Positions 1 through 6,076 of a stretch of DNA of 10,979 nucleotides are shown piece after piece (the first letter of the stretch is position 1; each line of letters starts with the position of its first letter). This DNA comes from DASWYB01 sp036405195 (GTDB lineage: Bacteria; Patescibacteriota; UBA1384; 2-12-FULL-50-11; DASWYB01), in contig DASWYB010000084.1 of the NCBI GenBank assembly GCA_036405195.1, forward strand, positions 1 through 10,979, in the 5' to 3' direction. The position numbers and the translations under genes are program-made. The notes beneath the pieces are model-generated. The model was given only the letters and a program-made list of their open reading frames with translations. It ran no database searches and had not been told where the DNA came from.

Positions 1-895
1 AACCAAATGGCAGCTCCGTAGTTTTTGATCAAACCACACGGCAACCAATCATCAATCTTGTCTTTACTGATGAAGGTGCTGATAAATTTTATGCTATCAC
101 CAGCCGAAATGTCGGGAAACCACTTGCCATTTTTCTCGATGACTCACCACTCCAAGTTGCCACCGTGCAACAAGCCATTTCTGGGGGACAGGCCCAAATT
201 AGCGGGTCATTTGCGCTCCCTGAAGCCCAAGAGACGGTGCGGCTCTTAAACGCTGGTGCACTTCCTGTTCCCCTAAACCTTAAAGAACAACGCATCATTG
301 GTGCCACACTCGGCCAGGAATCTATTCAGCGAAGCCTCGTCGCCGGAGCGGTAGGATTAATTCTTGTCGCTGGCTTCATGATTCTTTATTATCGACTACT
401 CGGGTTCGTAGCGGTCTTGTCACTCTTGCTATATACTATTTTTAGCCTTGCGATCTTTAAACTCATACCGGTAACCTTAACCCTTGCCGGAATCACAGGC
501 TTCATACTCTCCATCGGTATGGCCGTTGACGCGAATATCCTTATCTTTGAACGCTTGAAAGAAGAATTGCGCGAAGGAAAGTCACTCCGTCGGGCAATAG
601 AAGAAGGATTTTCCCGTGCCTGGTCGAGTATCCGAGACTCTAACGCATCTTCCGTGATGACAGCGTTAATCCTTTATAATTTTGGATCTTCAGTCTTATT
701 AAAGGATTCTCCCTTACACTTATTATTGGAATTCTCGTCTCCCTCTTTACCGCGATTACCGTCTCTCGAACCCTCTTATACCTCATTGTCGGAACTCGAT
801 TACTTCCCAGTGGCGATAAAGATACCCGAGAAAACGTAAAAGGGGAGCGTAGTCTTAGAAAACGAGCAACAAGGATGCAACGATGGTCACAATGA
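1..895 (+). CDS. secD: Protein translocase subunit SecD, C-terminal part, with a reading-frame break
   Basis: SecD is the membrane partner of SecF that uses the proton gradient to pull exported proteins out of SecYEG. The gene enters from the left edge in the frame whose codons start at position 3 and is open with no start visible. Seen in order: the end of the periplasmic domain, an N-A-G-A-L-P-V-P-L segment (about 252-282), transmembrane helices, the conserved GMAVDANILIFERLKEE stretch (about 516-566) and RDSNASSVMTALILYNFG (633-686). After FGSS (to 692) this frame gives an un-SecD-like tail ending with TAA at 837-839. The frame starting at 695 or 698 instead reads LIKGFSLTLIIGILVSLFTA and then SRTLLYLIVGTRLL, the expected last helix, and ends with TGA at 893-895, overlapping the secF start. 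The family usually has four residues between FG and KGF, which fits two extra bases near 693-697; one missing base is also possible. Whether this is a sequencing error or a true mutation cannot be told here. Confidence 0.93.
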
Positions 896-1890
896 TGGAA
901 AAAAAGAAAATTTGGTTGTGGATTTCCGCTCTACTCCTTATACCTGGTATTGTGAGTTTGTTCGTGTGGAAACTCCAACTTGGCATCGACTTTAAAGGCG
1001 GGAGTTTATCCGAATATCAAACAACATCTTTAGAGCAGGGGAGAGAGCAGGTAGAAAAGATCTTCACTGAAGAAAAAGTAGGCGAGATCCAACTTCAGTC
1101 GGATGTAAAAACTTCGGATGACATCCGTCTGTATGTAAAGTCGCAAACATTATCTGAAGACACTCACAGAAATATTGTGCGACGCCTTGAAGAAACAAAC
1201 CCAGTGGTGAAAGAATTGAGCTTTGAAACAATTGACCCACAGGTAGGAAGAGATGTGACTCGCAAAGCCCTTATGGCAATTATTGTTGCATCGGCCGCTA
1301 TCATTTTGTACCTCGCTTACTCGTTTAGAGGAGTACCAAAACCCGTCTCATCCTGGCAGTTTGGCGTGATTGCGGTGATTGCCTTACTCCATGATGTATT
1401 GTTTATTATTGGATTTTACTCTCTTATGGGACACTTTGCAGGCTATGAGGTGCGAGCAGAATTCGTTACGGCTGCCTTAACCGTGATGGGCTTCTCGGTT
1501 CATGATACCATCGTTGTTTTCGACCGACTGAGAGAGAACCTCAAACGCCATCCATCGAATACTTTTTCTCAAATTGCTAATATGAGTGTCGCACAAACAA
1601 TGACCCGCTCTCTTAATACCTCTCTCACGGTTATTCTGGTGCTCTTAGCCATCGTATTACTCGGCGGTGAGAGTATTCGCGAGTTTACGCTAACCCTCCT
1701 TGTGGGTATTGCCGTTGGGACCTATTCATCTATTTTCGTGGCAACACCGTTACTCGATTGGTGGCAAACCGCCGGACCGAAAGTTCGAGGATTCTTCCAG
1801 CGAAGTGGAAATGCCTTGTATCTGCGTATCAAAGACTACCAACTTCCAAGCCTTCGTCGACAATCAGCTCGCAAAACCCAAAAAGCGTAA
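883..1890 (+). CDS. secF: Protein translocase subunit SecF
   Basis: SecF pairs with SecD and uses proton flow to drive late steps of protein export through SecYEG. The protein has 335 residues, a normal full length. Helix 1 lies at residues 10-30, followed by the GIDFKGG motif (34-40) and a periplasmic domain to about 125. Five more helices follow, including VMGFSVHDTIVVFDRLREN (201-219), the family signature with the conserved Asp in helix 4, and a Gly-rich last helix region near 260-292. The C-terminus is basic (residues 300-335). ATG 883 is preceded by AAGGA at 871-875 with a 7-base spacer, so I prefer it. ATG 892 would give the common four-base ATGA overlap with the frame-corrected secD stop and is a fair alternative. 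The overlap points to co-transcription and translational coupling with secD. Confidence 0.96.
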   Translation: MVTMMEKKKIWLWISALLLIPGIVSLFVWKLQLGIDFKGGSLSEYQTTSLEQGREQVEKIFTEEKVGEIQLQSDVKTSDDIRLYVKSQTLSEDTHRNIVRRLEETNPVVKELSFETIDPQVGRDVTRKALMAIIVASAAIILYLAYSFRGVPKPVSSWQFGVIAVIALLHDVLFIIGFYSLMGHFAGYEVRAEFVTAALTVMGFSVHDTIVVFDRLRENLKRHPSNTFSQIANMSVAQTMTRSLNTSLTVILVLLAIVLLGGESIREFTLTLLVGIAVGTYSSIFVATPLLDWWQTAGPKVRGFFQRSGNALYLRIKDYQLPSLRRQSARKTQKA

Positions 1891-1972
1891 CCTTCGTCGT
1901 CGACCACCATTGATATTTCACATCGGGCGATAGATTAGTCGTCCAATATAAAATCGGCGCTTAAAATCGATT

Positions 1973-2004
1973 CTAGAGCCTTTAAACCTGTTGGATGGCT
2001 CTAG
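1973..2004. terminator. Inverted repeat between converging secF and the 2007-2300 gene
   Basis: CTAGAGCC (1973-1980) and GGCTCTAG (1997-2004) form a perfect 8-bp stem with a 16-base loop. It sits where secF (+) and the small membrane gene (-) converge, almost touching the latter's stop at 2007. The minus-strand reading is followed by AATCGATTTT, a weak T-rich stretch, and the plus-strand reading by no T-run. It may act as a terminator for the minus-strand gene, but the long loop and poor T-tract make this a weak call. The rest of 1891-2006 shows nothing recognisable. Confidence 0.4.
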
Positions 2005-2006
2005 CA

Positions 2007-2300
2007 TCAGCGAAAAAGCAACATGCCTAGAGTAATCACAGAATAAAACATAAACGGCGATAATAAAATCAGCCACCACTTATATGCCTTCTCACGATGG
2101 TGATAAAACATACCGATAAGTACGCCATACGCAATAATAAGTAGTACCATACCCCAACCAATTAATTCACTTCCACGATCCCGAGAGAGGAGATCATAAT
2201 CCGCCCGAACGTGAGAGAAATATTGCCAGAGATAAAACCCGCCAAAAATAAAAAGAATGAGACTCACACCCAGAAGACTGTAAAATAATTTCTTAACCAT
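2007..2300 (-). CDS. Small three-helix membrane protein, function unknown
   Basis: I do not recognise this 97-residue protein. It has three clear hydrophobic segments: about residues 5-27, 47-66 and 75-95. A charged stretch lies between the first two (HVRADYDLLSRDRGSE) and a basic/aromatic stretch between the second and third (HHREKAYKWW). Two positive residues right after the start (MVKK) suggest the N-terminus stays in the cytoplasm. The hydrophobic pattern supports a real gene. Against it, the region upstream of ATG 2300 has no clear Shine-Dalgarno sequence and no convincing -10 box. It lies downstream of the ATPase operon on the same strand but 364 bases away, and converges with secF. A link to either is not shown. 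Confidence 0.6.
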   Translation of the reverse strand: MVKKLFYSLLGVSLILFIFGGFYLWQYFSHVRADYDLLSRDRGSELIGWGMVLLIIAYGVLIGMFYHHREKAYKWWLILLSPFMFYSVITLGMLLFR

Positions 2301-2428
2301 ACATAAACACTATCAATAACTCATCGAAAGAAAAAGAGCGGGCGTGCAGGCGAAGAGAGTGGGGGAGAGGAAAAAGAAGCCCGGATTTATCCGCTCGACA
2401 CGTGCGAAAGTGTTCACCAGACAAAAAC

Positions 2429-2460
2429 ATAGCGTCGCACAATGTTTATTTTGCGACGTA
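2429..2460. repeat. Repeat unit B: GCGTCGCAC half-sites facing each other
   Basis: CGTCGCA (2433-2439) is mirrored by TGCGACG (2452-2458), giving a 7-bp stem with a 12-base loop. The segment ATAGCGTCGCACAAT (2429-2443) recurs exactly at 2619-2633, 190 bases further on. Left half-site orientation is forward and right half-site is reversed. Confidence 0.75.
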
Positions 2461-2461
2461 A

Positions 2462-2507
2462 TAAGCCAGATTTCATCCAGTACGGCTAATTGTTGTTTAC
2501 TGGCTTA
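2462..2507. repeat. 8-bp inverted repeat with wide spacing
   Basis: TAAGCCAG (2462-2469) and CTGGCTTA (2500-2507) are perfect reverse complements separated by 30 bases. The repeat sits directly after repeat unit B. It could close a longer RNA stem-loop or be a protein-binding palindrome. No function can be read from it. Confidence 0.55.
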
Positions 2508-2604
2508 GAGGCTAAATTTAGGATTATTTTTTGCCTTTTTACTTCCCTCTTTTGTGACAGCACAAAAAACTTTCAGACTAAAGAAAAATCATTTAAAACA
2601 CTAT

Positions 2605-2630
2605 GTGCGACGCATTTTATAGCGTCGCAC
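2605..2630 (-). terminator. Repeat unit A: 9-bp hairpin, possible terminator of the large ATPase gene
   Basis: GTGCGACGC (2605-2613) and GCGTCGCAC (2622-2630) form a perfect 9-bp stem with an 8-base loop. Read on the minus strand it lies 35 bases after the TAG stop of the 1117-residue gene and is followed by ATAGTGTTTT, a broken T-run. That fits a moderate intrinsic terminator. The same unit repeated at 2429-2460 argues that it may instead be a repeated element or binding site. Confidence 0.5.
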
Positions 2631-2664
2631 AATATTTCATATAAGAGGGTAGAAAAGAGAGGGC

Positions 2665-5600
2665 CTACAATTCATCCAGAGGCATCCAACCACTCTCTTG
2701 CGGCCGCTGAACCGCCGATGGCTCACTTTCTGGTACATCTCGATACTCTGTTCCTTCGGTAAGGAGAGTCACTCCCCCTTCTTCTGTCGGCCACTCCCCT
2801 GCCCCACTGGGCTCAACCTGTTGATAAGGCGTAGAAGCAGCCATAGACTCATCTTGAGGTATAGGAGCGTATGATTCTTGAGGATAGTGATACACCTCTT
2901 CAGCAATAACTTCCGCAGGATACTCAATTGGGCTCTGTTCTTCGTAGCTCTCATAAACCTCAGGCTCAGAAACTGCGGCATATTCACTTTCTGGTAATGA
3001 GGTTGCCATACCATGATCAGGATCTTCATAGGATATTTCCTGGGCTGGATCAGACGAAGGCATGGAAGGGACATGCTCGTGAGAACTTACGAGTGCCTGC
3101 CCCTCACCACCGTTTCCGTTATTTTTCTTTTTGCGCTTCCGTTTTCGCTTCTTCTTTATTTCGCTATTTTCTGATGTGGGATGAGGCGATTCCTGCGGGA
3201 CGACCGAAACTGGAGAGTCAGGCTGTACAACACTCATCTGTGGCTCTGGATCATTCATAACAGCGGGGAGTATCTCAGGCTCTTTATATGGAACGACATC
3301 GTGCGCAGAGACTTTCTCAACCGGTGTTATAGTTTTTGGAGTTTCAGCCTCAACACTAGCTGGAGCAGTCGGCGGTGTGTCTGATTCCTTCTTAGGTTCT
3401 TTTCCAACTAACTGCGCCGCGGCCCGCATTTCCTCAGGAATTGGGACTCCCGCTGCATCCAGTTCCTCAATCGCAAATTCTGGTGGCTGACCAAAATACC
3501 AGCGTTGACCACCCTTGGCCGAGAATTCTTTATAGAGTGTGCTTCCCAGGATATAGGGGTACTGACGAAAATCGTCATACTCTTTTTCACTCTCCGGCCG
3601 GTAGTCGGCCTGGGCGAGGTCGTTAATTTCTCGCTCAACATCATCACGCCGACGCGAGTACGTCTGACGGGACAGTTCGATAATCTTTTCTTTATTATCG
3701 GTAGCTAATCCGCGAGGAGGCAAAGTATGAGCCGAGAACGGACGTGAGGTCACCCCATCAATAGCCATTTTGGTATAAATATTTCGGTTCGGCAGGTTGA
3801 TAAGATCATTGGCATCAAAAACAGGCACAAACTCTTTGACAAGTTTATCGGCGTCAGTTGGCCCAACCCGGAACGAAACCATACTCCCAACGTTACCAAA
3901 GATCGCATCGGCCACCAGTTCGGGAATTTGGGCAATGTACTGATTCGCGAGAATTAACCCAAGCTTATACTTGCGCGCCTCTGACAGAATAGTGGCAAAA
4001 GAGTCAGTCGCGAAGTTTTGGAACTCATCTACGTAGAGAAAGAATTCTCGTCGTTCGGTAGCCAGCTTCTTCGCTCGGCTCATTGCCGCCAATTGCAATT
4101 TCGTAATCAGCATTGAACCCAAAAGCTTTGAGCTGTCTTCTCCAATCCGTCCAATCGATAGGTTAACCAAGAAGATTTTACCCGAATCCATAACCTCGAG
4201 TAAGTTAAAAGTCGATTTCGGCTGGCCGACAATATTACGGATCGTAGAGGATGAAAGGAATTGCCCGACCTTGTTCTGAATTGGCGCAATTGCTTCTTGG
4301 CGAAACTTTGCATCGTATTTGTCGTATTCGTTAATAAAGAAGTCACGAACCACAGGGTCTGTCACGTGAGACATCACGTATTTACGATATACGGGGTCAT
4401 TTAAGACACGCATGATACTCAAGAGTGTCGCATTCGGAACTTCTAGGACGGCCAGAATCGAGTTCCGAAGGATATATTCCATTCGAGCACTCCAGACTCC
4501 GGCCCACAGTTTGGTAAAAATACTCATTAAACCCGAGGCAATAATGCCACGCATATCGGCATTTTCAATATCTTCAAGAAGGTTAAAAGCTAAAGGATGG
4601 TCAGTATCGGCTGGGTTAAAGTACACAACATCTTTAACCCGTTCCTCTGGGATAAAGTCTAAGATGTGATCAATAAGCTCACCGTGCGGATCAACAACCG
4701 CTACGCCTCTTCCCTCTTTGATGTCGTCGTAAATCATATTCTCAATCAAAGTTGACTTACCCGTACCAGTCTTTCCAATAATGTAAAAGTGGAGCAAACG
4801 GTCGATTTGTTTAATCCCAAACTTAATCTTCCGGTTACGGAAACTGGTCATACCAAAAGTGGTAAGTTCTGCAGCAGGAACTTCCCCGTCAATTGGTAAG
4901 TTCTGAGGCGGCTCCCCTTTTTTACTTCCGGCCCATGCAATATTAGGAGTTTCAACCGAAGCATCCGGCAAGTGAAATACCGATGCAATTTCTTCGACAT
5001 TCATACGAAACGGTTTGCTGCCAAGACTGCGGGTGCGGAATGTCCGTAGGAATGACGCATCGGTCGTAATTTCACCAAGATCAAATCCATTGAGGTTTGT
5101 GAGGTTAAATTGCTTGAACGCCCCTAAAACCGATTCAACTCGTGTTTGAGCGAGTATCTCATTATTCGCGATAGAGAGGACACGAATAGTCATCGCATAC
5201 CCCAGTTTGACAACTTTGGCTTCAATCCCTTTCAAACCAGCCTCTTCTGGGCCCGAAAGTTTAACTTCTTTTTTCTCTTCTTTTTTTGCCTCAGCAGCCG
5301 TACCAGCGACGCCTTTAATGACGCCTGTACCAATTTCTTTCAGGAAGGTAGCTCCCTGTTTTTGAAGCTCTTTATGAAGCGGAGGTGGCGGCGCAACACT
5401 CTTCCCCTCCTTAATTTTCTTGACGTAGTCTAATCCATCTTTTTGCCAGGCATCACTAATAGGACTGAGTACTGCCTGAATACTCATAACTTCACCTTCG
5501 TTAATTTTGCTCAACACGCCGGTAATACCGGCGAGCGGATCAACGTCGAAGTTAGCGAAAGTCCGAATTGGAAAGACATCTGCCTTAGTGAGTTTAATTT

Positions 5601-6018
5601 CGGCTCCGGCAATAGCCTTATCCTCTAAAGAAACGTTCGAGTAATCCGAGACCGATTCGATTTCTACCGTTGGATATTGAGAATAAACCTGGCCTTCAAT
5701 AAAATCGCGTAGATGCGTTGGAAGAAGCATGTAAAAGTTAATCGAGGTGCTGGTCGCGGCAATTTCAAAGCTAAAGTGCTCTTGGTCGACTTCGCTCTTT
5801 CTATAGATACCGTGCAGCGCTGAGAACATTTGTTCGGCCGCAAAGGGTGATTTTGTGTTTTGCTTTGGTACGGCGATCTTAATGAGCGTATAGTGTCGTT
5901 TCTCGGCTAATGCTATTTTTTTATTCGTGTCTTCAATATCGCGCATGTAAGAGACAATGGCGATAACACCTAGAAAAATAAACAGAACTAATGAAGCAAT
6001 CAGAATTATCATTGTCAT
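2665..6018 (-). CDS. Membrane-anchored TraD/VirD4-like ATPase with long disordered tail
   Basis: This 1117-residue protein looks like a hexameric translocation motor of the HerA/FtsK/TraD kind, relatives of type IV secretion coupling proteins. In order: one membrane helix (3-25); an N-terminal domain (about 40-200) shared with the paralog at 6077-8545; an Ala/Pro/Lys-rich linker (205-255); a second shared domain (270-350) with EIASVFHLPDASVETP; Walker A GKTGTGKST (415-423); DPHGE (443-447); NIVGQPKSTF (595-604); MDSGKIFLVNLS (610-621); Walker B FFLYVDEFQN (659-668, D664/E665); ANQYIAQ (691-697). From about 870 the chain is Pro/Glu/Ser-rich and probably disordered, with a basic block KKKRKRKRKKKNNGNGG (955-971). 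ATG 6018 has AGAGG seven bases upstream and its own promoter. Its substrate is unknown, and assignment to conjugation would be speculative without other transfer genes. Confidence 0.93.
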   Translation of the reverse strand: MTMIILIASLVLFIFLGVIAIVSYMRDIEDTNKKIALAEKRHYTLIKIAVPKQNTKSPFAAEQMFSALHGIYRKSEVDQEHFSFEIAATSTSINFYMLLPTHLRDFIEGQVYSQYPTVEIESVSDYSNVSLEDKAIAGAEIKLTKADVFPIRTFANFDVDPLAGITGVLSKINEGEVMSIQAVLSPISDAWQKDGLDYVKKIKEGKSVAPPPPLHKELQKQGATFLKEIGTGVIKGVAGTAAEAKKEEKKEVKLSGPEEAGLKGIEAKVVKLGYAMTIRVLSIANNEILAQTRVESVLGAFKQFNLTNLNGFDLGEITTDASFLRTFRTRSLGSKPFRMNVEEIASVFHLPDASVETPNIAWAGSKKGEPPQNLPIDGEVPAAELTTFGMTSFRNRKIKFGIKQIDRLLHFYIIGKTGTGKSTLIENMIYDDIKEGRGVAVVDPHGELIDHILDFIPEERVKDVVYFNPADTDHPLAFNLLEDIENADMRGIIASGLMSIFTKLWAGVWSARMEYILRNSILAVLEVPNATLLSIMRVLNDPVYRKYVMSHVTDPVVRDFFINEYDKYDAKFRQEAIAPIQNKVGQFLSSSTIRNIVGQPKSTFNLLEVMDSGKIFLVNLSIGRIGEDSSKLLGSMLITKLQLAAMSRAKKLATERREFFLYVDEFQNFATDSFATILSEARKYKLGLILANQYIAQIPELVADAIFGNVGSMVSFRVGPTDADKLVKEFVPVFDANDLINLPNRNIYTKMAIDGVTSRPFSAHTLPPRGLATDNKEKIIELSRQTYSRRRDDVEREINDLAQADYRPESEKEYDDFRQYPYILGSTLYKEFSAKGGQRWYFGQPPEFAIEELDAAGVPIPEEMRAAAQLVGKEPKKESDTPPTAPASVEAETPKTITPVEKVSAHDVVPYKEPEILPAVMNDPEPQMSVVQPDSPVSVVPQESPHPTSENSEIKKKRKRKRKKKNNGNGGEGQALVSSHEHVPSMPSSDPAQEISYEDPDHGMATSLPESEYAAVSEPEVYESYEEQSPIEYPAEVIAEEVYHYPQESYAPIPQDESMAASTPYQQVEPSGAGEWPTEEGGVTLLTEGTEYRDVPESEPSAVQRPQESGWMPLDEL

Positions 6019-6030
6019 AGAATGGCCTCT

Positions 6031-6059
6031 ATTCTACTCTTTAAAGACATATTTTTCAA
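6031..6059 (-). promoter_or_regulatory. Internal sigma70-type promoter for the 1117-residue ATPase gene
   Basis: On the minus strand TTGAAA (6054-6059) and TAGAAT (6031-6036) are separated by exactly 17 bases, a near-consensus -35/-10 pair. It lies inside the 58-base gap between the two ATPase genes. The -10 box ends 12 bases before ATG 6018, so transcription would start about 5-7 bases before the codon. That would leave out most of the AGAGG ribosome-binding sequence, which would serve read-through transcripts from the upstream gene. Confidence 0.65.
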
Positions 6060-6076
6060 GGATCTGTGATGGAATG

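Larger units (their letters stand above)
2301..2664. other. Gene-free region rich in inverted and direct repeats
   Basis: I find no credible coding region in these 364 bases. The left part (about 2330-2400) is purine-rich on the plus strand. From 2429 to 2633 there are four copies of a GCGTCGCAC-type half-site, an 8-bp inverted repeat (2462-2507) and a 7-bp hairpin (TTTTGTG 2550-2556 with CACAAAA 2561-2567). It lies between the end of the large ATPase gene and the start of the small membrane gene. It could hold the terminator of the first, the promoter of the second, a small RNA, or a miniature mobile element. The sequence alone does not decide. Confidence 0.6.

Noticed and set aside
693..704. 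Programmed -1 ribosomal frameshift in secD
   Set aside because: The site GTC TTA TTA AAG lacks the X-XXY-YYZ slippery pattern, and I see no strong hairpin just downstream. A base error or real indel explains the break better.
2490..2762. A 90-codon open frame on the plus strand across the repeat region
   Set aside because: It runs through the hairpins and into the end of the large ATPase gene, has no ribosome-binding site and has no protein-like composition.
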